DNA of 64,000 nucleotides from Conus ventricosus. Lineage: Eukaryota > Mollusca > Gastropoda > Neogastropoda > Conidae. The notes beneath the pieces are model-generated. The model was not told the DNA's origin. It searched no databases and was given only the letters and a program-made list of their open reading frames with translations. Both the position numbers and the translations under genes were made by a program. Each line of letters opens with the position of its first letter. Within the stretch, counting starts at the first letter, position 1. The stretch lies in the NCBI GenBank assembly GCA_018398815.1, contig CM031601.1, forward strand, positions 12,001,711 through 12,065,710, written 5' to 3'. Below are positions 10,321 to 21,819 of the stretch, piece after piece.

Positions 10321-11089
10321 CAGGGTTCGTACGCTCCTTAAAACTTCCTTGAATTTGACGGTGAATTTCAAGACTTGAAAACCTTTGAAAATCAATTAAA
10401 ATGTGGATCTGTTGACCAAACCTTCTTGAAAACCTTTGAAAATCAAGCCGTCGGCTCCAAAAAATTCTAATGTGGCAAAAGAAATGGCAGTTTAATTTTT
10501 TTCGGCGTTGAGGCAAATGAAAAATTATTTAAAAACAAATTTTTACATTGTCGCGATCCTGGATTGCCGTCTGCTATTACCAAGGGAGGTAATTTGTAAC
10601 TTAATCAATTTTGATCAAATTATCTCACTTGGTATTAGCGCTCGTGACGTAAACTTCTTTTTCTTAACTAGTTTTTTTTTTTTTTTTTTACTTTTTTTCC
10701 TCCAACCAGTCTCTTACATGCCATGCATAGTCTGCATGTTCTCTTACAAATAGACATATTTTTGCTGATTTAATACAAAGAGTCTGAGTTTGTTCATGTT
10801 CTAATGTGTGGTGTACTGGCACACTCACTCTGATAAAAACTGAAAAAAGAAATGGCAGTTTGATTTTTCTGTGTTCAGGTTGATGAACAAATTATTTAAA
10901 AACAAAGTTTTTTGTTTCTTTGTACAAAAAAATTGTTTTTCAATAATTTTGTTTCATCAACCTTAACACAAACAAATCAAACTGCCATTTCTGTTTTCAA
11001 TTTTTACGCAAGTATTGTAGCCTTGAAATAGAAAAGGCACTCCTTGAAAACTCCTTGAATTTTGTTCTTGGGAGTCTGTAGGAACCCTG
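10321..11089. mobile_element. MITE with CAGGGTTC termini
   Basis: 769 bp. The left end CAGGGTTCGTACG and right end CTGTAGGAACCCTG are imperfect inverted repeats flanked by TATGTG on both sides (10315-10320 and 11090-11095). Repeated cttgaaaac segments lie at both ends. The interior folds: a gaaatggcagtttgattt arm near 10850 is complementary to aaatcaaactgccatttc near 10990. A direct copy of the arm lies at about 10484. There is no coding capacity. It is related to the inner transposon at 4148-5141. Confidence 0.8.
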
Positions 11090-11095
11090 TATGTG

Positions 11096-12120
11096 CTGTA
11101 TGTTCAGATTTTGTATTATTAAGGTGCATCTGTATAAACCAAAGATGCATGAAAGACGTGTGTGTGTGGTTGTTGGCTGGTTTCATTGGAATCTGAATTA
11201 AAAGTGGTTAAAATGGTTGTTTGCATATTTAATTTCATGTCTGTGTGTAAGAAACAAATGAGTGGATGAGTTGAAAAGTATGAAAAACTTGTTTATGTTG
11301 CACAAAGAAGCGATATTCACTCTGTGCGAATATGAAAACTGATAAGTATAATAGGAGTTACGAGGATGTACAGGTATTGCAGGGGACCAGTGGTCAATGC
11401 GACAGGAGACAAAGTCAACAGGCACTGGATTCCTCTGCACAGTGAAAGGCAACTGTGCACCATACATTAATTACTGTTTCTCTTAACATCTTGAAAAAAC
11501 CTTTCCACCAAAAGGGGCAAAAGAGAAGGAACAGCAATAAAATTCAAATTAACAAAATCCCAACCAGAAGATCATTGTACAAACACAAGAAACTGTCCAC
11601 AGAATCTGAAAAGCTGTTTTCCCATGGCCTGAACGGAAGCGGCTTGACAAGGAGCACAGACGGCTGGCCATGTTGCGTATTTGTCTTTCTCCTGCTCTTG
11701 ATTACTATATCTTAGAGTAGAATGCCAAGCCCATTTGAACAACTGTTTATCAAATAAAATGATTGTGTTTTTGTGTCCAAAGTAAACATTTGGGGATACA
11801 CTACTATCGTTTTTCCCCCACTCTCAACGAGTTTTAGTTCTTGAAACCAAAAGACAAACAACAAAAAATCAACCTTCTGTCTGCACATGTTGGTATTGAC
11901 CAACCACACGAGCGCTTACTACCCATCGATTGATGATTGTGCCTGCCTCCACTCAAAGAGCAAAATGAAAGGGAAAACATAGACTCATCTGTTTTCAAGG
12001 CAGAGTGAAGCCTAACCACTTTAAATTTTTCCAAATGAAGTTCATCCATCTTTTGTGGTGAGGTACAATGTCTGGTATATTCAGACCATGTTCGTATTTA
12101 TGATTCATGAAAAGAATTCA
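11096..12120. other. no gene recognised
   Basis: AT-rich sequence with no coding region, RNA gene or repeat structure that I can support. Confidence 0.4.
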
Positions 12121-13930
12121 CACACTTTTTCACTCCCCCAGCCCCCAGCCCCCCCCCCCCCCCCCCACTCATGAGACAACCCACAACCCCAACATTCCAT
12201 ATGGAATTTCACATCCAGTCTTGATATGGATTGGTTTCAATCATACTTCAGTCAACCAACAGAACTTCTTCTGTGGTTGATTTCTTTTGGCTGCATCAGA
12301 TCTTCAATCATGTCGCGCCACAATGAAACCCACAGTGACCAACAGAACCTTTGTGGGACTGTGACCTACGGTTTAAAAAACAAACAAAACAAACTATTCG
12401 TAAAACAGGACAATAGGCAATGCCAACAGCGCCACCCCATTAAATTTATCCCCAGGTAAATAAAAGTAAAAAGTTAAATTTTAAACTGCCCCCAAAGTGC
12501 CCAAAAATTCTTTTTTTTTAAAAAGGGTGTGGGCAGGCAGATGGGGCTAGCTTCCGTTTGGGACAGTGTGCGTTCCAATATCTGGTTGCCAGGTTACAAC
12601 AAGAAAACTGGGTATCATAAACTACGACAAGGGAAAAAAAAAAAAAAAACGGGTGTACAGACTCTCAGAAAAAAAAGCCGGGGCGATGGAAAAAAGTAAA
12701 AAGTGGACTAAAACAAAATGAATATCAAAAGAAGACAGAAAGAGGAAATGCGACGAACAAGTTTTCGCAAGAAGAGTTTAACTTGTTGGTGGGAGGCTTT
12801 TGAGGTAGCTTGTTCATGGACTGGAAACTATTTTCCTAGAATTTTATCAAAAAAGATGGAGCAACATGTTCTGGGGCCCCGGGCATTCCTAAAGGAGGAG
12901 GGAAAGGGGGGGGGGGGGGGGGGGGGTCACACGGGCATCCAGAGCCTGCCCTTTTGGTTGTTTGTGATGCCTTCCCATAAAGGGGGACAGCTGCGCTGTA
13001 GGCAAATGCAGAGCCACAGCTGTTTTTTAGCTAAAAATAAAACGAAAAAAACCGATTTTCCTCCATAAAAAAATATGCCAGACCTTTAAAAGTGTAAAAT
13101 TTTCATGTTTGGGGGGAAAAAAGAGCAACAAAAGAAACTTTGGACTATTTCTCGTTTTTGAATTTTTAATAAAAGATTTAAAAAAGGAACACACCAGCGA
13201 TAGTCGAAGATGTAACAGTAAAATTAAAATTTAAAAGCGAAATGGGGGGGGACAGAAAGAAAATACATGTTCTAAAAGGAAGACAATGTAAAAGGATAAA
13301 GCATCGGGCCCAAAGGGGACAGGGCTTTTTATGCAACACTTCTCTTTTTTCCCCTTTCATAGAGATTAATTTTCATTTACATACATGTAACCGAAATTTT
13401 TAAAAGGGAAAAACCTTCATCCCTTTTGACTCAATGCTTTGCCCCGAATAAAGACATAGAAAAATCGCATGAAAGTGTCATGGATGCCCTTTAACTAGCG
13501 ACCTCACACCCCGACTTTCTCCCAAAGGTCCTTTTTTTCATCATCATCATTGTTGTCTTTGCAGCTGCATCCCCCCCTGGGGTTCAATCTCCCTCGGCCC
13601 CTTCTTCCCTTCCCCCCCCTGGCCCAAAGTGTCTCAGATTGTTGCAGTCTTCATCCGTTCTATGCTGAACCCTAGAAAAAGGGGGGGAAATTTTAAAGGG
13701 TGGAAGGGAAATAAGGGGGATGGTTTAAGGTTTCCCGAGGTCCGGGCCCCCCCCCCGCCCCCGGCCCCATCCTGAACAAAAAACATAAAACCAACGAAAA
13801 TGAAAATCAAATGGCCTTATGCAGGATTGAGGAGGCCCGACGTGGGGTCCTTGGGGAAAAAAATAAGCGAGTTGTATTGCCGTTTTGTTTTTTAGGTCGA
13901 TTAAGCTATTTAGTATGGCCAATTTCTTAT
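12121..13930. other. homopolymer-rich, probably low-accuracy sequence
   Basis: Unusual density of long single-base runs: C at about 12150, A at about 12632, G at about 12907, and many ggggg, ccccc and aaaaa runs to 13930. This contrasts with both flanks. No gene recognised. It may be a poorly resolved consensus. Confidence 0.5.
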
Positions 13931-14104
13931 GAAAAGTTCGAAGGGAACCTTAAAAACTTTGAAAGCTCAAATTCCTATGTTGGGAACCTGGTAGGTTCCT
14001 TGGGTCTGGCTGGTTGAATTTCAGCACTGAACTCTGTCACTGCTTTGTGCCTTTCAGATCGAAACCCCTTCTCCCCACCTCCATCTTCCATCATGCCAGC
14101 CTAT

Positions 14105-14225
14105 ACTTTCAGGCCTGGAAAATTCTGAGAATAGGTTTTCAGGCCTGGAAATTTCTGAGAATAGGTTTTCAGGCCTGGAAAATTCTGGAAATAGGTTTTC
14201 AGGCCTGGAAAATTCTGAGAACCAG
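14105..14225. repeat. 30-bp tandem repeat, four copies
   Basis: Four units of ttcaggcctggaaaattctg followed by agaatagg variants. Confidence 0.85.
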
Positions 14226-15890
14226 TGTTCATCAGTCTTCCAGCCTCCTGGTCATTGTGGTGCATGGCACCCTGGACAGTGCACAGAGAAGTTCACCGAC
14301 TTCAGCAAAAAATATAGAGCAGTGAAAACATCACAGTTTAAATACACTTTAAACTTAGGAACTAGAAGATAGAATACCTTTCAGAAAACATAATCAAAAG
14401 TTACAACAGACTGTTCAACGACATGGACACACACATTCTCTTGATTTTATGATGGAAAAAGTGTGATATCAAATTGCATGGACAGAAGTCTAAAGATGTC
14501 AACAATACAACAAAACTGAAGTTAAACCCTATCATGGCGTACATGGTTCTGAGGAGCGATGAATTATAACATGCAATCAGTTTACAGACTAAATGTGTTA
14601 GTATTCCTATGTGGGATGATGCAATCAGTTTACAGACTAAATGTGTTAGTATTTCCTATGTGGGATGAGTCAAAGAATGCAGAAACAAAAATATCAATTC
14701 CACTTTTCTCACAGTTATGCACATGGTAGAAGACAAACCAGATAAACAAACCTTTACATGACAAGTAACTGCATTTACAAGAGAAACTGTTATAATACAA
14801 AATCAACAATTATTATTTCTAAAGAACAACAAACAAAAACCCTGCAAAAGTATCCTGCAATTTGCTAATTTTCCAAATTATGTCTAGTTCAAACTCAAAC
14901 GCAGGTTTCTTTAAATACTATTCTTCCAAGGAGTGTATCAAATACCAGAACATGCTGAGAATATCTAAAAGATACATTTAAAAAAAAAAACTCATATCTT
15001 AAAAGAATATATATACCGATTAAGTCTGTTCCAAACTGAATTATTTCTCAGCTTTTTTTGGGGGGTGAGGTGGGTGGGAAGGGCTGGAGGGAGGGGAGGG
15101 GGGCTGATCAATGTATGATGCTGCGAGCATATACCATTAGTGTCTGTGTCAAAACAGCTCGGCTGACTGCGCAGGCCTTTTCAGAGTCGTTACCAAACAG
15201 AACAAACGGTTCTGATTCTGGAAAGAACAAAGCCTACCAACCTACAAAACATATACTTCGGCGACAACAGCAAACACAGCCTATCTACTTACAAAACATA
15301 AACATCACCACATAACAGCTAAATAATATTTAGCCAAATAAGACTAGGCTGTAGTGAGAGTGCCGGCCATTCTACTTGATTGTCAACTGAGATAAAATCA
15401 TTTTTTAAAAAAAAAAAAATCACTTAACTTTCAAGAAAAAGTCTAATGAAATTATCACCAATGAGAAACACAGTGAATGACCCCAAAGAAAATAAACATG
15501 AAGAAAAAACAAACAAACAAAAACCCAGAACCAAAAAGAGTGACGGACAATACAAAATTATAAGCATAAAATGTCCAACAGTTAGGGACACAACTTGTGT
15601 AAAAAGAGTTCCCTGCATCCCTACTGAACCATCCAAAACTGCTGAGTGTGATAAATGACGTGGCAACAGACAGCTGTACGTGCAGGGAAGGATGTTTACA
15701 TGACCTTTCGAAAATTCACAGATACAGAGGAACCCAGTGCAGACCCCCCGTTAAAGATTCCTCTCGTTCTTCTCTGGAACACTCTTTGTTTCCATCTTTT
15801 CTGGATTTCCTCACACTCCCACACTGACTTTCAAGGATTTCTGGAGATTAGTATCAGTGATTTCACCGCATCTACATAAACAGGATACAT
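14226..15890. other. intergenic, one short duplication
   Basis: No gene recognised. A duplicated block (gcaatcagtttacagactaa, then atgtgttagtatt) occurs at about 14572 and 14620. Confidence 0.4.
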
Positions 15891-15914
15891 CGCACTCATT
15901 ATGATGGGCTCAAA

Positions 15915-16415
15915 ACTGGTTCAGGTTTCATTGTGTTACATGTTATTAAAGGCCGTCTCACCTACATAACGATGAACTTAAAACTGGTTCAGATTTCACT
16001 GTGTCCACATGTAAGAAGCCGTCTCACCTACATAATGATGGGCTTAATACTGGTTCAGGTTTCACTGTGTTCCATGTAAAAGGCTGTCTCACCTACATAA
16101 TGATAGGCTTAACACTGTTCAGATTTCACTGTGTTCCATGTAAAAGGCTGTCTCACCTACATAATGATCAGATAACACTGGTTCAGATTTCACTGTGTTC
16201 CATGTAAAAGGATGTCTCACCTACATAATGATCGGATAACACTGGTTCAGATTTCACTGTGTTCCATGTAAAAGGCTGTCTCACCTACATAATGATTGGA
16301 TAACACTGGTTCAGATTTCACTGTGTTCCATGTAAAAGGCTGTCTCACCTACATAATGATGGGCTTAACACTGGTTCAGATTTCACTGTGTTCCATGTAA
16401 AAGGCCACTTTATAA
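15915..16415. repeat. about 62-bp tandem repeat, eight copies
   Basis: Units contain ttcactgtgttccatgtaaa, then aggctgtctcacctacataa and tgat-ggctta-cactgg. Copies at the left edge are the most diverged. Confidence 0.85.
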
Positions 16416-16419
16416 TCAT

Positions 16420-17010
16420 CATGACTGGCAACAAAACTGGTTCACAGAAAGCCATCTCACAACTGCTCAAACTCAAATTGGCTTCTTTTCTTTTTTTTGC
16501 ACAACATGCCATGTTGTTTCTCATGTACAAAAACAAACACACAAAAGTAAGGCACTGCTCTCTTAACATTTAAACGGATTGTTTATAAGCTGGTGCATTT
16601 TCTTCTGAGGTTTATAAACTATTACAAACATACAAAACAAGTCATTCAGAGACACAGAAACTTTCACACAAATCAACATACACACATGACTCAACACTAA
16701 CAATCAAACACTTGATTTTGAAAACATGGAAAGAGAAGTTTAATTAACATTAAAAAAAGAAGAAACAGAAATCACATGTAGTTGTAGCACAAAAAAGTGT
16801 GAGATCAATCATTAAGACAACACAAAATTAACAAATCTGACGTAGAGCCCTTAGGTAGGGGATGACAGGGACAGGGGGATGGGAGGGAGGTAACAAAACA
16901 ACAACACTGGATGTGTTGCAGTAAAACATTCATATCAGCACAGAGGTAGACACATAATGTGAGACAATCTTTCAGACTTTTTTTCCCATCTGTTCTCCAT
17001 ACCCCCAACC
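16420..17010. other. no gene recognised
   Basis: AT-rich sequence downstream of the LINE 3' end. Nothing recognisable. Confidence 0.4.
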
Positions 17011-17017
17011 CATCCAG

Positions 17018-17072
17018 ATAAGATAATGTTGCTTATAGCCCAGCCGACCGCAAAGGGCCACATCAGGCCTGT
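17018..17072 (-). repeat. LINE 3' terminal tail
   Basis: The minus strand reads ctgatgtggccctttgcggt, cggctgggctataagcaac and attatcttatct. The same string, in the same order, forms the 62-bp insertion at 49036-49097, whose exact borders are set by a target site duplication. I take this as the LINE's 3' terminus. Confidence 0.7.
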
Positions 17073-17204
17073 CACCACGTTAAAATCAACTCACCAGTCA
17101 TTTAAAAAAACAAAAAAAAAAACAAACTTTCACACATCTCGTTAAATGACATCGTCTACACAACGCACCAGAAACTTTGTTAAAAATCTTTCTGCCGTAA
17201 AATC

Positions 17205-17930
17205 TTAAATCAGATGAAAAATGTTAATCTCTCTCAAAAACTCAAGGATCACGTCAGGCGGGACATCCCTGAACAGGATCTTCATGGACTCCGCTGTAAA
17301 ATGTTTGTGTCTCACATCGTGCAAGTCCCAACACTCTAAAAGAACATGTTTCATTGTGAGTGGCGCATGACATGGAATGCACCACGGAGCTTCTTCACTC
17401 TTTAAAAGGTAACAATGGGTAAAATACGAATGGCCGGTGTGCAGCCGGCACAGAACCGTTTCCTCTTTACGACCACCCGACGTAGATGGGAGGAAGTCCT
17501 TAAGGTTTGGACGGATCTGAAAGAGTTTGTTATTCGTCTGTGTGTTCCAATCCTCCTGCCAGAGGTCTCTCACATAATCGTTAATTTTGGGTTTTACATC
17601 TGAGCAGGGGATATAAGTGTTGGACAGTTTCTCTCTTGTGGCGTTCTTGGCTAAACGATCAACCATTTCGTTCCCGCCGATGCGAACATGACCAGGAACC
17701 CAAGCAAGAGTAATGTTGTAACCGTCCGCCTTCAACTTGCTAAAAAGTTCAAAAAAAAGTAAAAGTTCTGGATGCTGAAGGTTGCGGCCAGCTATAGCCT
17801 CCAAAGCTGACAGCGAATCCGACAGAACCAGAAAGTCCCTCTTTGAAGAATGTGAGATTATCTTCAAAGCCAGTACCAGAGCAGTAAGTTCAGCAGAATA
17901 GACAGAAGCATCTGAATGTATATGTTCCAA
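17205..17930 (-). pseudogene. LINE RNase H and C-terminal domain
   Basis: The longest intact frame of the LINE, about 241 residues. RNase H features are the SAELTAL motif, the LSDSLSALEAI aspartate and the WVPGHVRIGGNE loop. The first catalytic aspartate (VFTDGSKSEDG) lies upstream in another frame. The C-terminal region keeps a LHTGHSYFTHCYLL block and a cysteine/histidine pattern (CIPCHAPLTMKHVLLEC) common after RNase H in such LINEs. It would degrade RNA in RNA:DNA hybrids during target-primed reverse transcription. The frame breaks make the copy defective as read. Confidence 0.75.
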
Positions 17931-18980
17931 CAGTATCTGAGAAGGAGCCCAGGGCAGTAGGCTGCACAGGCCACTCCATCCTCAGACTTGGAACCATCAG
18001 TGAAAACTTTTTGATAGGATGGGAATTTGGAACAGAGCTCAGCATACAAAGCCTTGTACGCCAGAGAGCTGGTAGACTCTTTGCGAAAAGCTGCAAGATC
18101 GAAACGAATCTCTGGTGTGAAAAAGGTCCACGGAGGTTGATCCGGAAACTTGGAAAAATCGGAAACTACTCCCAGGTCTAGACCTGCATTCCGCACGTGA
18201 GGCTGCATACGAAGACCAAACGGCGGAATACATTTAGGGTTGTTTTCAAACTTACTTTGGAACGGAGGGTCAAAGACACAGTCATAGGCAGGGTTTTCTG
18301 GTTCTGAGAACAGTCGGATATAATAATTCAAAGACAGTTTCAGCCTGCGGTTGGACAATGAAGGTTCACCCGCCTCTGCGTACAGGCTGTACACAGGGGT
18401 GGTGCAGAACGCTCCAAGACAGAGACGAAGCCCTTGATGGTGGTAGGGTCCAAGAGTTTGAGGTAAGACGATCTTGCGGAGCCGTAGACAGCACAACCGT
18501 AGTCCAGTTTGGAACGGACCAAGGCTCTGTAGAGGTGCAGCAAAGTTTTCTTATCAGCGCCCAGTCGGTGTGCGCTACGACCCGCAGAATATTCAGTGCT
18601 TTCTGGCAAGCAGTTTTGAGGTGTTTGATGTGGCTGAGAAAGTTAAGTTTCTGGTCAAAAATGACTCCCAGAAATTTGGCCTCTTTAACAGCTGGAATGG
18701 GAGATTTCCCTACTTGAAGTTCAGGATCTGGGAAAAACTGACGGAAATTATGGAAGTGAATACACTGCGTCTTTGTTGGAGAAAAGGTGAAACCGTTTTC
18801 ATCCGCCCACCGATGGATTTTATCTACGCAAAGCTGGAGCCTGCGCTGGACACTCGGGTACAGGCTTCCAGTTGCGTAGACAGCAAAATCATCCACAACA
18901 ATGAGCAGTCTGAACCCTGCTGAACTGATTTCACAATGTTGTTGATCTTAATACTAAAGAGGGCAGGAGACAGTATGCTC
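17931..18980 (-). pseudogene. LINE RT palm/thumb and linker, frame-broken
   Basis: Several overlapping minus frames together read RT motif C as VVDDFAVYATG. The thumb region (FLGVIFDQKLNFLSHIKHL), SKLDYGCAVYGSA and a linker with SLNYYIRLFSEPENPAYD follow. At least three frame changes are needed. Some may be homopolymer errors. Confidence 0.65.
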
Positions 18981-19770
18981 CCTGTGGAACACCTAACTCC
19001 TGCTCGTGGACATCAGAGAGAGTGGTGCCAACCCGGACCTGAAACTGTCGTTCTGCCAAAAAATTTTGAATAAAAAGCGGAAGATGACCTCGAAAACCCA
19101 GATCGTGGAGATCATGAAGTATCCCCGACTTCCAGGTAGTATCGTAGGCCTTCTCCAAGTCAAAGAAAATTGCCACTGCATGCTGTTTGTTCAGAAAGGC
19201 GTTCCGAAGTGTAGATTCCAGACGAATCAAATGGTCAACTGTAGACCGATGTTTGCGGAAACCACACTGTTCTTTCGCCAAAAGGCCATCGGTTTCGAGT
19301 TTCCACATGAGCCTAGCATTGACCATTTTCTCCATCAATTTACAGATACAGCTGGTCAAAGCTATGGGACGGTAGTTTGATGGGTTAGAAAGATCTTTTC
19401 CAGGTTTGGGAATTGGAATAATGAGGGCTTTCCGCCAAGAAGGTGGAAAGAAACCAGTAGTCCACACATGGTTGTATACCTGTAGCAGGATGTTCAGACC
19501 TATTTGCGGAAGATGTTTCAAGAGTTGATAATGGATTTCATCTAGACCTGGAGAGGAATCGCTGCAAGAGAGTAAGGCAGATTTCAGCTCGTTTAACGTG
19601 AAAGGAAGATTGTAGTCTTCCATGTTGTCTGACGAAAAGTTGCAGGGTGATTTTTCTTTAAGGGCTTTGTTTTTGACAAAAGTGGCTGATTTGTTAGAAG
19701 AGGAGGAATTCTTTTCAATGGTTGAAGCAAGCAGATTAGCAACTGCTTTCTTCCCCCAACCCATCCAACC
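18981..19770 (-). pseudogene. LINE RT fingers and palm N-terminal half
   Basis: The frame contains SNYRPIALTSCICKLMEKM, EQCGFRKHRSTVDHLIRL, AVAIFFDLEKAYDTTWKSG (the catalytic Asp region, motif A) and QELGVPQG (motif B). The frame is lost after PQG. Upstream, the translation runs into a Cys/Val repeat from the CA microsatellite, so the true start is not present. Confidence 0.75.
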
Positions 19771-19772
19771 TT

Positions 19773-20155
<383 letters not shown>

Positions 20156-21646
20156 TTTCAAGTTCTGTCTGCAGACAAACAGTGTGCCCAAAACAATGGG
20201 AATAATACTGATCTTTATCAGCAGTATTTCCAAGTTCTGAGTTAACTCCTCCACTACAAGAGAAAATTCTGTTTACCTCTTTGTTCTCTCCCTTACTTCA
20301 TCTTCCTCCTTTGTCCATCATAGACAAGGTGATTACACAACACATGGTCAAGAATAAAATCACTTGATGACAAGATAGTCACACAAAACTTTTAAGTATC
20401 AAGTCACACACAACCCCCCCCCCCCCCCTGTGAAATCTGAAAAAAAAAAAACACACAAAACATTCAATATTCATGATCATTAGATGCCTTCCTTCTAAAG
20501 TACATCAGTTATGCTGATCATTTTTGTGGAAGACCATGCAACTTTAAATATGGCCAAAACAGTATGTCACAAAATCATAAAATTAAACACAACAAAACTT
20601 TTAAATCACTTCAAGTTTGTTTTAAGTTGTTTTTGTGGAAGACTGTTCCAGCTTTGAAATATGGCCAAAATAGCATATGGTGACGTAACAATCCGATCCA
20701 CATCCTGATTGTATCTGTATCAACATCTCCATTAAATCACATAGTATGGTTTTCCCCGTGTCCAACCAAACAGAAACAACATCAACGTCTGAAAATGGAA
20801 ATATTATGGAAAGAACTGATGGGCTGACAAACCAGCAAAGCAGTGAGACAGAAAATAAGTTACAGACAAAACAAAATTCCAAACAAACAAACAAAATAAA
20901 CTGAAGCACCAAGAGTAACAGAACAAGGGAAATTTCCGACAAACAACATTCCAGAGGTGGGAATGGCAGTTATAAGAGCCCCCCACCCTACTCCCCTCCC
21001 ACTGCCACCCCCTTTCTCCCTCCCTGTCCCCTTCTCTCCCCCCAAACATCTCCAAGGGGAGACTCACAGAGAGTGTATCATGACATGTGATCTACATGTG
21101 TGACATGCACCAAAGAAACAATACTAATGTAGTGTATAGAGAAGTCAGGGGATTATTACTCTTAATAACCTTAAACAGATCAAGTAACTAGTAAAGGAAT
21201 TAGATGGATATATCAAACATAGAAATAGCGCAAGAGTGGAGAAATGGTTGACCAGTCACAATTTTAGTCAAGTAAAAAAAAAAAGAAAAAAAAGTAAGAC
21301 ATTTGTAAACACTTTCCACATATCTACAGTGCACTTTTCAATACCTGCTATTCCACTTCTCAAAAACCATGCCAACATACATAAGTGGTTGACAGTTAAC
21401 AGCAAATAAGCGCTGAATTCATGTACATAAATCCTACACAAGCATGCTAATGATGATTCAGTTCAGCTATAAGCTGGTATTTTCTTTTTAATATAAGACA
21501 CAGGAAAATAAGCATTACGAGGAGAATATATGCGTAAAAAAGAAACACTATTGTGTGCAATTTAAAGAAGAAAAAAAATCCCTGATTCAAAAGGCAAGAT
21601 CCAATAACACGATCATGTGTTTAACACAAAATAAATTGTAAATATA
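20156..21646. other. downstream flank or 3' UTR of XPNPEP3
   Basis: No coding sequence recognised. It contains several poly-A/C tracts and a CT/purine-rich stretch at about 20975-21060. The XPNPEP3 3' UTR must begin at 21646 on the minus strand. I could not place its end. Confidence 0.4.
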
Positions 21647-21819
21647 TCACAATTGCTTGCCCTGGCTCATGATTCTTTCAATGTCCTCCACTGTTTTGGG
21701 GCATTTCTCAGAGAGGTTGACCGGCTGTGTCGAGGTGATCAGGATGTTGTCCTCTATCCGGATGCCAATGCCATGGAACTTCTCGTCCACCGACAGGTCA
21801 TCCTGCTGTATGTAAATGC
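21647..21819 (-). CDS. XPNPEP3: XPNPEP3 terminal coding exon 6
   Basis: 173 bp from ccctgcag to the TGA at 21647-21649. Codes [25 protein letters not shown] (last Glu ligand) and ends SQGKQL. Confidence 0.93.

Larger units (their letters stand above)
17018..19770 (-). mobile_element. I/Nimb-like non-LTR retrotransposon, 5' truncated
   Basis: Minus-strand coding remnants read in order. RT N-terminal half at about 19760-18990 (SNYRPIALTSCICKLMEKM, FFDLEKAYDTTW, LGVPQG). After a frame change near 18980, the RT palm follows (VVDDFAVYATG at about 18890) and the thumb (KFLGVIFDQKLNF). Next comes RNase H (VFTDGSK at about 18000, SAELTALVLAL, LSDSLSALEAI, WVPGHVRIGGNE), and then a C-terminal region ending at a stop near 17202. 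RT followed by RNase H in one ORF places it in the I group. Endonuclease and ORF1 are missing; the 5' end meets a CA microsatellite at about 19773. The 3' UTR ends in a hairpin-like tail and (TTATC) repeats at about 17018-17072. Confidence 0.85.
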
